The notes below the pieces were generated by a model. The model had not been told where the DNA came from. It worked only from the letters and a program-made list of their open reading frames with translations, and searched no databases. A program made the position numbers and the translations under genes. From NCBI RefSeq assembly GCF_914271485.1, contig NZ_CAJZAG010000008.1, positions 402,609 to 466,608 of the forward strand: a DNA stretch of 64,000 nt. The letters are read 5' to 3'. Positions 8,066-17,316 of the stretch are shown here, piece by piece; positions within the stretch are counted from its first letter, which is position 1, and each line of letters opens with the position of its first letter. Source of the stretch: Cupriavidus pampae. Lineage in GTDB: Bacteria; Pseudomonadota; Gammaproteobacteria; Burkholderiales; Burkholderiaceae.

Positions 8066-8749
8066 TTACAGCAGGAAGCGACGATTGTCGTTGGGCGGAT
8101 AGGTCTTTTCGACCTTGCGGAATTTCAGGCGCGTGCTGCTGCTCAGCTTGCGCTTGGCCATGCGTTTCTGCAGTTGACGATGCACGGCGCCGATATGACC
8201 GACCGAGTCCTGCGCGTAGGGCTTGCCGTCGGTGGCGCCGGCGAGTCCGCCGCCCGCGGCCAGCGCGGCATTGGTTTCCGCAGCCGATTTCGCAATCAGC
8301 ACGTCCAGCACCTGACGCGCACGCACGGCGGCATGCAACATGCCATCGCCGGGGTTGGCGCGGGCGCGTACGGCATCCTGCGGCAATTGCACACCACCGG
8401 CCACGCGGCGCAGCGCCGCGCGCAACTCGCCGCCATCGAGCGCGGCTTCCTGGGCGATCCATACGGCGTCATGACGCAGCCAGCCCTCGGGATCCTGCAG
8501 GCGTCGTAGCAATGCGGGCATCAGCAGGCGGCCTCCAAATCGGCGTCCGCGGCGGATCGCATGCAGTCCGATGCGCCGCATCTGTGGGTTGTCGCTGTCG
8601 ATCAGATCCGTGATCACCCGGTCCGCGTCGTCCTGGGATTCCATCAGTTCGGCAAACTGGCCGGCCAGCGAAATCTCTTCCACGTTGCTCAGCTTGTTTT
8701 TTGCCGCCAGCCTGGAAGTCTTGAACAACAACATGCGGTAACGCAGCAT
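8066..8749 (-). CDS. Conserved hypothetical protein with HEAT-like repeats
   Basis: This 227-residue protein has no signal peptide or membrane segment. Residues about 35-105 form helical pairs of HEAT-repeat character (DSDNPQMRRIGLHAIRRG, then ALLRRLQDPEGWLRHDAVWIAQ). The C-terminal 60 residues are rich in lysine and arginine (RMAKRKLSSSTRLKFRKVEK) and may bind nucleic acid or another polyanion. I do not recognise a named family. It is flanked by the iron transporter genes fbpA and fbpB and shares the fbpB strand, but 174 bases separate them, so a functional link to iron is only suggested. Confidence 0.65.
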   Translation of the reverse strand: MLRYRMLLFKTSRLAAKNKLSNVEEISLAGQFAELMESQDDADRVITDLIDSDNPQMRRIGLHAIRRGRRFGGRLLMPALLRRLQDPEGWLRHDAVWIAQEAALDGGELRAALRRVAGGVQLPQDAVRARANPGDGMLHAAVRARQVLDVLIAKSAAETNAALAAGGGLAGATDGKPYAQDSVGHIGAVHRQLQKRMAKRKLSSSTRLKFRKVEKTYPPNDNRRFLL

Positions 8750-8850
8750 AAATACCCTCGAACGGAATAGCCGAAAAATACCTGCTCGTGGCCGCGCATG
8801 AAGTCATGGGCCATTGGCGGTTGTCGGCAATTTCGAGAAAAACTTTAACC

Positions 8851-8862
8851 GGGTATTTACCC
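8851..8862. promoter_or_regulatory. Palindrome GGGTATTTACCC upstream of the HEAT-like gene
   Basis: Two perfect 5-bp arms flank TT, in an AT-rich stretch of the 174-bp gap between fbpB (ending at 8924) and the HEAT-like gene (starting at 8749). It could be an operator for the HEAT-like gene or part of the fbpB 3' end. No regulator is implied. Confidence 0.35.
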
Positions 8863-8923
8863 TAATTTTGCTGTGCTGCGCGCTTCTCCCTGAAGGCGCG
8901 CGGGTGAGGGCGGGAGCGCCCGC

Positions 8924-10579
8924 TCACTCGTGACCCTTGATCGCGCGGGACAGCAGGATGACCGGCAGAATGCCCACCGCGACGATCACCAGCGATGCCG
9001 TGGCGGCCTCGGCCAGACGCTCGTCCGCGGCAAGGTTGTAGGCCTGCACGGCCAGCGTGTCGAAGTCGAACGGGCGCATGACGAACGTTGCGGGCAATTC
9101 CTTCATGACGTCCACGAACACGATCAGCGCGGCGGTCAGCAGGCTGCCGCGCAGCATCGGCGCATGCACACGGCGCAGCGTGGCGGCGGGCCCATGGCCG
9201 AGGCTGCGCGCGGCACTGTCCATCGCGGGGGTAATGCGGGCCAGCCCCGCGTTCACCGACTGCAGCGCCACGCCGAGAAAGCGCACGAGGTACGCATAGA
9301 CCAGCGCGGTGATGCCGCCCGTCAGCAGCAGGCCGACCGACAGGCCCAGATGCCGTTGCAGCCAGTCCGCCAGCACGTTGTCGAGTCGCGCGACGGGCAC
9401 CAGCACGCCGATGGCAATCACGGCGCCGGGCAGCGCATAGCCCATGCCGCAGAGCCGCGTGAGCGCCTGCACCAGTCGCGCGCGCAATCCGCCCGGCGCG
9501 CCGCGTCCCGCGTAGCCGATGGCGAGGGCCACCGCCACGGCCACCGCCGCCGTGACGCTCGCGAGCGTAAAGCTGTTGCGCACCAGTGCGATAAAACGCG
9601 GACCAAATTGCGCATCGCCGTCGACGAAGGCCATCTGGCACAGCATCAGCGCGGGCAGCAGAAAGCCGAGCAGCACCGGCAGTGCGCACAGACCGCATGC
9701 GAGCGCGCCACGCCAGCCCGTGAAGGCGCGTGGGGTAGGGCGACGATGGCCCGCGCGCGCATCGTCATGGACGCGCGCGTGGCCCCGGTTCATGCGTTCC
9801 AGCGACAGGATCGCGATGACGAACAGCATCAGGCAGGCCGACAGTTGCGCGGCGGCCAGCTTGTCGCCGAGCGAGAACCACGCGCGGAAGATGCCGGTGG
9901 AGAAGGTGGGGATGCCGAAGTACGCCACCGTACCGAAGTCCGCGAGTGTTTCCATCAGCGCGAGCACGGTGCCCGCGAAAATGCCGGGCCACGCGAGCGG
10001 CAGCGTGACGTGCCACGCCACGCGCCACGGGCCGTGGCCGAGCAGGCGCGCGGCCTCGAGTGCGCTGGCGCCTTGTTGCAGGAACGCGGCGCGCGCGGTC
10101 AGGTAGACATACGGGTAGAGCACGAGCGTGAACAGCACGATCGCGCCGCCGAGTGAGCGGATCTCGGGGAACCAGTATTCGCGAGCGCGCCAGCCGGTGA
10201 TCTCGCGCAGCCATGTCTGCACGGGGCCCGCGAACTGCAGCGCGTCGGTGTACGCGTAGGCGATCACGTAGGCCGGCATGGCCAGCGGCAATACGAGCGC
10301 CCATTCCATCAGGCCGCGCCCCGGAAAGCGGCACATCGCGGTGAGCCACGCGGTGGGCACGCCCAGCAGCAGCACGCCCATGGTCACGCCAGCCAGCAGC
10401 ATGAGCGTATTGCCGATGTACTCGGCGAGGACGGTGTCGACGAGATGCCGCCACGTATCGGTGGCCGGCGCGAACACGCTGGCCGCCACCACGCCGAGCG
10501 GAATCACGATCAGCACGGCCATCAGGCAGGCAATGGTCGTCAGCGGCGGCGGTAGGATGCGGCGGTCGAGCAGGAGCAT
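8924..10579 (-). CDS. fbpB: Ferric iron ABC transporter permease (fused two-domain)
   Basis: This 551-residue inner-membrane protein has about twelve membrane segments in two homologous halves. Each half carries an EAA loop for docking the ATPase: SALEAARLLGHGPWRVAWHV near residue 180 and SAARSLGHGPAATLRRV near 465. This duplicated architecture is typical of FbpB/SfuB permeases. It is divergent from fbpC, with 63 bases between the two ATGs, so permease and ATPase could share one control region even though they are on opposite strands. The Shine-Dalgarno sequence is weak. Confidence 0.9.
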   Translation of the reverse strand: MLLLDRRILPPPLTTIACLMAVLIVIPLGVVAASVFAPATDTWRHLVDTVLAEYIGNTLMLLAGVTMGVLLLGVPTAWLTAMCRFPGRGLMEWALVLPLAMPAYVIAYAYTDALQFAGPVQTWLREITGWRAREYWFPEIRSLGGAIVLFTLVLYPYVYLTARAAFLQQGASALEAARLLGHGPWRVAWHVTLPLAWPGIFAGTVLALMETLADFGTVAYFGIPTFSTGIFRAWFSLGDKLAAAQLSACLMLFVIAILSLERMNRGHARVHDDARAGHRRPTPRAFTGWRGALACGLCALPVLLGFLLPALMLCQMAFVDGDAQFGPRFIALVRNSFTLASVTAAVAVAVALAIGYAGRGAPGGLRARLVQALTRLCGMGYALPGAVIAIGVLVPVARLDNVLADWLQRHLGLSVGLLLTGGITALVYAYLVRFLGVALQSVNAGLARITPAMDSAARSLGHGPAATLRRVHAPMLRGSLLTAALIVFVDVMKELPATFVMRPFDFDTLAVQAYNLAADERLAEAATASLVIVAVGILPVILLSRAIKGHE

Positions 10580-10629
10580 GCGGGTTTGGCGGTCCGTCCA
10601 AGTCTGCGCATTCTAGCGTCGTCCGTCTC

Positions 10630-10635
10630 TATAAT
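10630..10635 (+). promoter_or_regulatory. Consensus -10 box directly upstream of fbpC
   Basis: TATAAT ends only 7 bases before the fbpC ATG at 10643. A transcript from it would begin at or within a base or two of the start codon, predicting a leaderless mRNA. No good -35 was seen and there is no Shine-Dalgarno sequence. Confidence 0.5.
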
Positions 10636-10642
10636 CTGCGGC

Positions 10643-11749
10643 ATGCGTACCGATCCAGCCGATTTCACTCCCGCATTGCCAATACCTGCCACGACGCCAC
10701 CTGTGGTCGAGGTCGATCGTATCATGCACGGTTTCGGCCGGCATACTGTGATCGACGGCCTGTCGTTCTCGCTCGCGCGCGGCACCATCGCGTGCCTGCT
10801 CGGCCCGAGCGGCTGCGGCAAGACCACCGTGCTGCGTGCCATCGCGGGATTCGAGCCGTTGCGCGCGGGCCAGATTCGCATCGACGGCCAGGTAGTGTCG
10901 TCGGCCAGCGGCGGCCTGCCGCCCGAGCAGCGTCGCATCGGCATGGTGTTTCAGGACTACGCACTATTTCCGCACCTCGATGTCGCTGCCAACGTGGGCT
11001 TCGGTCTGATCGGCGAGGACCGCGGTGCCCGCGCGGCACGCGTGCGGGAAATGCTGGCGCTGGTGGGGCTGCACGACGCCGGTGGCCGCTATCCGCACGA
11101 GCTCTCGGGCGGCCAGCAACAGCGCGTGGCACTGGCGCGCGCACTGGCTCCGCGGCCCGCGTTGCTGCTGCTCGACGAACCGTTCTCCAATCTCGACGTG
11201 GACCTGCGCGAACGGCTCGGGCAGGAGGTTCGCGAGATCCTGCGCACGCAGGGCACCACGGCCATCCTCGTTACGCACGATCAGCACGAGGCCTTCGCGA
11301 TGGCCGACGAAATCGGCGTGATGCACGGTGGCAAGATCGTGCAGTGGGGCCATGCGCACGGGCTCTACCATCAGCCCGCAACGCGTTTCGTGGCCGGCTT
11401 TATCGGACAGGGCGTGCTGCTGCCGGGTCGCGTCCACGCGTCCGATGCGATCGCGCTCTCGATCGGCACGCTGCCATGGCGCAATCCGCTTGCACTGCCC
11501 GATGGCGCCGAGGTGGACGTGCTGATCCGCCCCGATGACCTCGTGCACGACGAAGCTGCCGCGCTGCGCGTCCGCATCCTCGACAAGGCGTTCCGCGGCG
11601 CGAACATCCTGTATACGCTGCAACTGGACGACGGCAGCCGCGTGCTTGCGCTGGTGCCGTCGCACCACGACCTGCCAGTTGGCGCGACGCTCGGCCTGCG
11701 GGTCGAGGCGGACGACGTGGTGGCATTCCCACGATCGTCTACACTGTGA
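10643..11749 (+). CDS. fbpC: Ferric iron ABC transporter ATP-binding protein
   Basis: This 368-residue protein has an N-terminal ATPase domain with Walker A GPSGCGKTT, Q-loop VFQDYALFPH, signature LSGGQQQRVALARAL, Walker B LLLLDEPFSNLD and switch histidine VTHDQHEA. A TOBE-like domain follows from about residue 285 (DVLIRPDDLVHDE). The length and layout match FbpC/CysA-type importers. An upstream in-frame ATG at 10586 overlaps the divergent fbpB start and adds 19 residues without homology. The chosen start lies just after a -10 box. rarA begins 28 bases after the stop. Confidence 0.9.
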   Translation: MRTDPADFTPALPIPATTPPVVEVDRIMHGFGRHTVIDGLSFSLARGTIACLLGPSGCGKTTVLRAIAGFEPLRAGQIRIDGQVVSSASGGLPPEQRRIGMVFQDYALFPHLDVAANVGFGLIGEDRGARAARVREMLALVGLHDAGGRYPHELSGGQQQRVALARALAPRPALLLLDEPFSNLDVDLRERLGQEVREILRTQGTTAILVTHDQHEAFAMADEIGVMHGGKIVQWGHAHGLYHQPATRFVAGFIGQGVLLPGRVHASDAIALSIGTLPWRNPLALPDGAEVDVLIRPDDLVHDEAAALRVRILDKAFRGANILYTLQLDDGSRVLALVPSHHDLPVGATLGLRVEADDVVAFPRSSTL

Positions 11750-11777
11750 CGCACTCATCCAACAAGCAAAACTGACT

Positions 11778-13169
11778 GTGGCGGACTCGCTGTTTTCCGA
11801 TACCCCTGATCGCTCCCGGCAACCGCTGGCCGAGCGTCTGCGCCCGCGCACCATCGACGAGGTGATCGGCCAGCAGCACCTGCTCGGCGCGGGCAAGCCG
11901 CTGCGCGTCGCGTTCGAATCGGGCGAACCGCATTCGATGATTCTGTGGGGCCCGCCCGGCGTGGGCAAGACCACGCTCGCGCGCCTGATGGCCACCGCGT
12001 TTGACGCCGAATTCATCGCACTCTCGGCGGTGTTGTCGGGCGTCAAGGACATCCGCGAGGCGGTCGAACGCGCGGAGCAATACCGCATGCACGGACGCCG
12101 CACGCTGGTGTTCGTCGACGAGGTGCACCGCTTCAACAAGAGCCAGCAGGACGCATTCCTGCCGCACGTGGAAAGCGGACTGTTCACGTTTATCGGCGCC
12201 ACCACCGAGAACCCGTCGTTCGAGGTCAACGGCGCACTGCTGTCGCGCGCGGCCGTCTATGTGCTCAAGAGCCTCGACGAGACCGACCTGACCGCGCTCG
12301 TGCATCGTGCCACCGACGAGCTCAATGCTGCCGCGCCGGAAGGCGAGTCTCCACTCGAATGGGACACCGGGGCAAACGAGAGCGGCGGCGACGACAACGC
12401 GTTGCAGCTTATTGTGCAGTCCGCCGACGGCGATGGCCGCAAGCTGCTCAACAATATCGAGATCGTTACGCGCGCGGCACGCAACGCCAGACAGTCCCGC
12501 ATCGATATCGCGTTGCTCGGCAGCGCGCTCGCGGAGAACCTGCGCCGTTTCGACAAGGGCGGCGACGCGTTCTACGACCAGATCAGCGCGTTGCACAAGT
12601 CCGTGCGCGGTTCCGACCCCGACGGCACGCTGTACTGGTTCTGCCGCATGCTCGACGGTGGCGCCGATCCGCGCTATCTGGCCCGCCGCATCGTGCGCAT
12701 GGCATGGGAGGACATCGGCCTGGCCGATCCGCGCGCGGCGCGCATCACGCTCGATGCCGCGGAGACTTACGAACGGCTCGGCTCGCCCGAAGGCGAACTC
12801 GCGCTTGCGCAGGCGTTGATCTATCTCGCCGTCGCACCGAAGTCCAATGCGGGCTACAACGCTTACAACGCCGCGCGCGCGTTCGTGAGCAAGGACAAAT
12901 CGCGGCAGGTGCCGGTGCATCTGCGCAACGCACCGACGCGCCTGATGAAGGAGCTCGGTTACGGCCACGCCTATCGCTACGCGCATGACGAGCCGGAAGC
13001 CTATGCGGCCGGCGAGCACTACCTGCCCGACGATCTGGCGGACCAGAACTGGTACCAGCCCACGCCGCGCGGGCTCGAAGGCAAGATCGGCGACAAGCTG
13101 CGCCATCTGCGCGACCTCGACGACGCGTGGCACCGCGCGCGCAAAGGGAAGGGCAAGGGCGACGAGTAA
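11778..13169 (+). CDS. rarA: Replication-associated recombination protein A (AAA+ ATPase)
   Basis: The GTG start (VADSLFSDTPD) gives 463 residues, close to the 447 of E. coli RarA. RarA acts at stalled replication forks and at DNA ends with SSB. Walker A GPPGVGKTT begins near residue 58, Walker B is VFVDEVHRFN, and sensor 1 is GATTENPSFE. The C-terminal tetramerisation region PKSNAGYNAYNAA is conserved. The frame is open further upstream inside fbpC, but those residues are not homologous. serS follows, as in E. coli. Confidence 0.92.
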   Translation: MADSLFSDTPDRSRQPLAERLRPRTIDEVIGQQHLLGAGKPLRVAFESGEPHSMILWGPPGVGKTTLARLMATAFDAEFIALSAVLSGVKDIREAVERAEQYRMHGRRTLVFVDEVHRFNKSQQDAFLPHVESGLFTFIGATTENPSFEVNGALLSRAAVYVLKSLDETDLTALVHRATDELNAAAPEGESPLEWDTGANESGGDDNALQLIVQSADGDGRKLLNNIEIVTRAARNARQSRIDIALLGSALAENLRRFDKGGDAFYDQISALHKSVRGSDPDGTLYWFCRMLDGGADPRYLARRIVRMAWEDIGLADPRAARITLDAAETYERLGSPEGELALAQALIYLAVAPKSNAGYNAYNAARAFVSKDKSRQVPVHLRNAPTRLMKELGYGHAYRYAHDEPEAYAAGEHYLPDDLADQNWYQPTPRGLEGKIGDKLRHLRDLDDAWHRARKGKGKGDE

Positions 13170-13326
13170 GGTGAGGGCGGCCCGGGTATCCGGCCCGCCA
13201 GCCGAATAAGCGCATGGAAACCTCGCAGATTCGGCGCCGGCCAGTCACGCCGGTGCAGTAAAATGTCCCGTTTTCCGGCATGTCGCCGGATTCAGCACAT
13301 CCCAGCAGCACTTCCAAGACCGCAAC

Positions 13327-14640
13327 ATGCTCGACATCCAGCTGTTCCGCAAAGACATCGACGCCGTGACGCAACGCCTTGCGTCGCGCGGATTTTCCCT
13401 CGACGTGGCGGCGTTCCAGGCACTGGAAGCCGAACGCAAGCAACTGCAGACCCAGACCGAGGACCTGCAGGCGCGCCGCAACAGCCTCTCCAAGCAGATC
13501 GGCGTGCTCAAGGGCAAGGGTGAGGACGCCTCGGCCGTGATGGCCGAAGTGGGTGGCATCGGCGACAAGCTGACCGCCTCCGCCGCACGCCTGGCCGAGA
13601 TCCAGACCCAGTTGCAGGACTTCATGATGTCCATCCCGAACCTGCCGCACGGAAGCGTGCCGGTGGGCAAGGACGAGAGCGACAACGTCGAAGTCCGCCG
13701 CGTGGGTACGCCGCGCGAGTTCGACTTCGAGGTGCGCGATCACGTGGACGTCGGCGCCAGGGTCGGCCTCGACTTCGAGACCGCCAGCAAGGTCACCGGC
13801 GCGCGCTTCACGATGCTGCGTGGCGGCGTGGCGCGCATGCACCGCGCGCTGGTCCAGCTGATGCTGGACACGCATACGCTCGAGCACGGCTACACCGAAA
13901 CGTACGTGCCCTACATCGTCAACGCGGCCTCGATGCGCGGCACCGGTCAGTTGCCGAAGTTCGAGGAAGACCTGTTCAAGGTCCCGCGCAAGGTCGGTGG
14001 CGAAGGCGAGGACGGCCAGGGCCGCACCGAGAATTTCTATCTGATCCCCACCGCCGAAGTGCCGCTGACGAACATCGTGCGTGACACGATCGTGGCCGGT
14101 GACACGCTGCCGCTGCGCTTCGTCGCGCATACGCCGTGCTTCCGCTCGGAAGCGGGCGCGTACGGCAAGGACACGCGCGGCATGATCCGCCAGCATCAGT
14201 TCGACAAGGTCGAACTCGTGCACGTGGTGGAGCCCGAGCAGTCGATGGAAACGCTGGAGCAGCTGACCGGCCATGCCGAGGCGATTCTGCGCAAGCTCGA
14301 ACTGCCGTTCCGCACCATCGTGCTGTGCACCGGCGACATGGGCTTTGGCAGCACCAAGACCTATGACATCGAGGTGTGGATCCCGGCGCAGAACACGTAC
14401 CGCGAGATCAGCTCGTGCTCGAACATGGGCGACTTCCAGGCACGCCGCATGAGCGCGCGCTACAAGGTGGGTCAAGGCAAGCCGGAACTGCTGCACACGC
14501 TCAACGGCTCCGGCCTGGCGGTTGGCCGCACGCTCGTGGCGATCCTCGAGAACTACCAGAACGCCGACGGTTCGGTCACCGTGCCAACCGCGTTGCAGCC
14601 GTACATGGGCGGCGTGGCGCGACTGATCCCGGAAGCGTAA
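13327..14640 (+). CDS. serS: Seryl-tRNA synthetase
   Basis: This 437-residue class II synthetase charges tRNA-Ser and tRNA-Sec with serine. The N-terminal long antiparallel coiled coil (about residues 28-105), which grips the long variable arm of tRNA-Ser, precedes the catalytic core. Motif 2 is TPCFRSEAGAYGKDTRG and motif 3 is NGSGLAVGRTLVAILENYQ. It ends 91 bases before a tRNA-Ser gene, so enzyme and substrate genes are adjacent. A possible -10 (TAAAAT) lies near 13258. Confidence 0.96.
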   Translation: MLDIQLFRKDIDAVTQRLASRGFSLDVAAFQALEAERKQLQTQTEDLQARRNSLSKQIGVLKGKGEDASAVMAEVGGIGDKLTASAARLAEIQTQLQDFMMSIPNLPHGSVPVGKDESDNVEVRRVGTPREFDFEVRDHVDVGARVGLDFETASKVTGARFTMLRGGVARMHRALVQLMLDTHTLEHGYTETYVPYIVNAASMRGTGQLPKFEEDLFKVPRKVGGEGEDGQGRTENFYLIPTAEVPLTNIVRDTIVAGDTLPLRFVAHTPCFRSEAGAYGKDTRGMIRQHQFDKVELVHVVEPEQSMETLEQLTGHAEAILRKLELPFRTIVLCTGDMGFGSTKTYDIEVWIPAQNTYREISSCSNMGDFQARRMSARYKVGQGKPELLHTLNGSGLAVGRTLVAILENYQNADGSVTVPTALQPYMGGVARLIPEA

Positions 14641-14660
14641 TCAAAGGCATGCGCGGGGGG

Positions 14661-14690
14661 TTGCATTCCCCGTAGAGATATCGCTATAAT
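14661..14690 (+). promoter_or_regulatory. Promoter of tRNA-Ser
   Basis: TTGCAT at 14661-14666 and TATAAT at 14685-14690 are separated by 18 bp. The tRNA begins 41 bases beyond the -10, so the tRNA has its own promoter after serS. Confidence 0.8.
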
Positions 14691-14731
14691 CGCGGTTTCG
14701 CTTCAAACGAAACGAAAGCGACCAAGTTACC

Positions 14732-14821
<90 letters not shown>

Positions 14822-14879
14822 AAATAAAAAGCTGTGGATTGGCTTCATCGTCTGCAGACTACAAACGTAGTAAAACTCG

Positions 14880-14917
14880 AACCGACGCCTGTGCAAACAG
14901 CCGTCGGTTTTGTTTTT
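14880..14917 (+). terminator. Terminator downstream of tRNA-Ser
   Basis: AACCGACG pairs with CGTCGGTT over a 14-base loop, followed by TTGTTTTTG. It lies 59 bases past the tRNA and faces the converging CNNM gene. Confidence 0.8.
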
Positions 14918-14964
14918 GTGCGTCAATTTTTGTGCGCCGGGTTGTTGTTCTTGCGGGGCCCCGT

Positions 14965-16293
14965 TTATTCGCCGAACCCTTCCGCCGGCGGCAGCGGGGC
15001 AGCCGCATCCGCCTGTAGCCGCGACACCAGCAACTGGTCGATCTTGTGATGATCGATGTCGAGCACCTCGAAGCGGAACCCACCCACTGTGATCGATTCC
15101 GACTTCTTCGGGATGCGCTTGAGCGCGTAGATCACCAGTCCCGCCGCCGTATCCACATAGTCTTCGCCCGGCAGCGTGTCGAGTTCGAGCGCCTTCTTCA
15201 GGTCGACGATCGGCGTCAGGCCATCGACCAGCCATGACGAATCGTCACGACGCACGATCTGTTCGTCCTCGGACGAGTACAGGATGTCGCCCATCAGCGC
15301 GCCGACGATATCGTCGAGCGTGACCACGCCGACCACGAGCCCATACTCGTTCATCACCACTGCGAAGTTCTCGTGCATCTCGCGAAAGCGTGTGAGCGAC
15401 TCTGACAACGTCAGCGTGTCCGGCACCACCAGCACGTTCTTGTCGTAATGCTGGCCGATATCCGCGAGCACCGCCGCGCTTTCGTTCGCGAGCAGCTGCT
15501 GCAGGATGTCCTTCGAATCGATATAGCCCAGCACATCGTCGAGGTCCTGTCCGCATACCGGGTACTGCGCGTGCGGCTGGGTGACCAGCTTGCGGCGGAT
15601 GCTGTCGGCGGTTTCCGCGAGGGCCAGATACACCACGTCGTCGCGCGGCGTCATGATCGCGGGAATGCCCTTGGAGTCGAGTTCGAACACGTTCTCGATC
15701 AGATGCAGCTCGTGCTTGCGCAGCACGCCGGCTTCCGCGCCGGCATCGACCATCGCGGCGATGTCCTCGGTGGTGATCTGATCGACGGGTTTGGTCGGCA
15801 GGCCGAATAGTTTCAGGATGGCATCGGCGGCCGCGTTGAAGATCCACACGAGCGGCTTCAGAACCTTGAGCAGCGTGAGGATCGGACCGATCACGGCCAC
15901 CGCGCACGCTTCCGGGAACGTCATCGCAATACGCTTGGGAATCAGGTCCGCAAACTGGATGAACAGCAGCGTCACGATCAGGAACGAGCCGATATTGGCC
16001 GCGCGCTGCGCATGGTCGACGCTCAGATAGGGCAGCAGTGCCTCGTAGGCCAGATCCGAGACATGCTTCTCGCCGAGGATACCGGCCAGGATCGCCACGC
16101 TGTTCACGCCGATCTGCACGATCGTGAAGAAGTTGCCCGGCTCCTCCTTGAGCAGCATGACCTTGGTCGCGCGCACGTCACCGCGCTCGGACATGATCTG
16201 AAGCTTGGTGCGGCGCGCGGCCGTAAGCGCGATCTCGGAAACCGAGAAGAACGCGCTGATCAGCACGAGCAGAAGGAGGGTCAGGACGAACAT
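14965..16293 (-). CDS. CNNM/DUF21-CBS-CorC transporter-associated membrane protein (hemolysin-C family)
   Basis: This 442-residue inner-membrane protein begins with a DUF21 domain of three to four membrane helices (about residues 1-175). Two CBS domains follow (about 205-330, with IMTPRDDVVYL and the later VVMNEYGLVVGVVTLDDIVGALMGDI), and it ends in a CorC/HlyC domain (about 345-430). E. coli YtfL is a relative. Members bind adenine nucleotides and are linked to Mg2+/Co2+ efflux or polyamine homeostasis; the hemolysin label is historical. It is a single gene converging on tRNA-Ser, with a LysR gene upstream on the same strand. Confidence 0.88.
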   Translation of the reverse strand: MFVLTLLLLVLISAFFSVSEIALTAARRTKLQIMSERGDVRATKVMLLKEEPGNFFTIVQIGVNSVAILAGILGEKHVSDLAYEALLPYLSVDHAQRAANIGSFLIVTLLFIQFADLIPKRIAMTFPEACAVAVIGPILTLLKVLKPLVWIFNAAADAILKLFGLPTKPVDQITTEDIAAMVDAGAEAGVLRKHELHLIENVFELDSKGIPAIMTPRDDVVYLALAETADSIRRKLVTQPHAQYPVCGQDLDDVLGYIDSKDILQQLLANESAAVLADIGQHYDKNVLVVPDTLTLSESLTRFREMHENFAVVMNEYGLVVGVVTLDDIVGALMGDILYSSEDEQIVRRDDSSWLVDGLTPIVDLKKALELDTLPGEDYVDTAAGLVIYALKRIPKKSESITVGGFRFEVLDIDHHKIDQLLVSRLQADAAAPLPPAEGFGE

Positions 16294-16338
16294 GTGATCG
16301 ATGATGGTGCAGCGGTCAGGGGGCTGTCAATGAGGCCG

Positions 16339-17295
16339 TCAATGATCAAAGCTGACAACGGGGGTTTCGAGCCGCGATGGCAGCGACGCCGACAACTCCT
16401 CGGCCGCCGCGGCAAATTGCACGCGCATGTCATCGACGAGGCTCGACGTCGCGCGATGACTCGCGCGTAGCCATTGCACTTCGAATGGCAACGCTGGCGC
16501 AATGTCATGCAGCATCACGCGCGAAGCGTCAGCGCTGAGTGCGGTGAACTGGTCGAGCAGGCTGATGCCGAGGCCCGCATCCACCAGCGACAACGCCAGC
16601 GAATAAGTCTGCACCTCGAGTGTGGCATGCGGTTCCAGCGCATGACGCGCAAGCGTCTGCCGCACCAGCAGCCCCAGCGATGTGTTGTCATCGTGCCCGA
16701 TAAACGCGCGATCCATCAGGCGCCGCATCGGCAGTGTCGCACGACGGCCGCCAGCGCTTTTGCTCATGACGAGCGGTTGGGGGCGCGGCACGGCCAGCAG
16801 CATGCGACCCGCCGCCACCGGCTCGCTGGCGATCGCTTCGTGACGCGGTGGCGCATAGGCGAAGCCAACGTCGATCTGGTTCGAAAGCAACGCATCGACG
16901 ATCTCGTCGGTATGGTGCGTGAGCACCTGGACCTGCGTTTCCGGATGCCGCGCGCAGAAGCGCCGCACGGCGGGCACCAGCAGCGGCGTGGCCAGGCTCG
17001 GCGTGGCCGCCACGCGCAGGCGCCCGGCGCCTTTGTGTCGCAGGCTCTCGGACACGCGCCGCACGCGCTCCACCTCGCCATATAGCCTTTCGACATCGCC
17101 GTACAACGCCACCGCTTCCGGCGTCGGTTGCAGCCGCCCGCGCACGCGCTCGAACAGACGGAACCCCAGCGAGGCCTCGGCATGCTGCAGCACGCGTGTC
17201 ACCACGGGTTGGGACACATGGAGCAGGCGCGCGGCTTCGCTGACGGTGCCGGTCAGCATTACGGCGCGAAACACTTCGATCTGGCGCAGGCGCAT
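16339..17295 (-). CDS. LysR-family transcriptional regulator
   Basis: This 318-residue protein has the N-terminal winged HTH (MRLRQIEVFRAVMLTGTVSEAARLLHVSQPVVTRVLQ) and a periplasmic-binding-type effector domain from about residue 90. The start was set at MRLRQIEVF because family homology begins there; a frame open 77 codons further upstream runs through a repeat tract and is rejected. It is divergent from the D-amino-acid dehydrogenase at 17514, which it most likely regulates. The promoter carries four to five phased A-tracts. Confidence 0.9.
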   Translation of the reverse strand: MRLRQIEVFRAVMLTGTVSEAARLLHVSQPVVTRVLQHAEASLGFRLFERVRGRLQPTPEAVALYGDVERLYGEVERVRRVSESLRHKGAGRLRVAATPSLATPLLVPAVRRFCARHPETQVQVLTHHTDEIVDALLSNQIDVGFAYAPPRHEAIASEPVAAGRMLLAVPRPQPLVMSKSAGGRRATLPMRRLMDRAFIGHDDNTSLGLLVRQTLARHALEPHATLEVQTYSLALSLVDAGLGISLLDQFTALSADASRVMLHDIAPALPFEVQWLRASHRATSSLVDDMRVQFAAAAEELSASLPSRLETPVVSFDH

Positions 17296-17316
17296 CGTCG
17301 TGGTGCGGTGAATGAA

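Noticed and set aside
11535..11777. 81-codon N-terminal extension of RarA
   Set aside because: It lies inside fbpC in another frame and lacks RarA homology; the GTG at 11778 fits family length.
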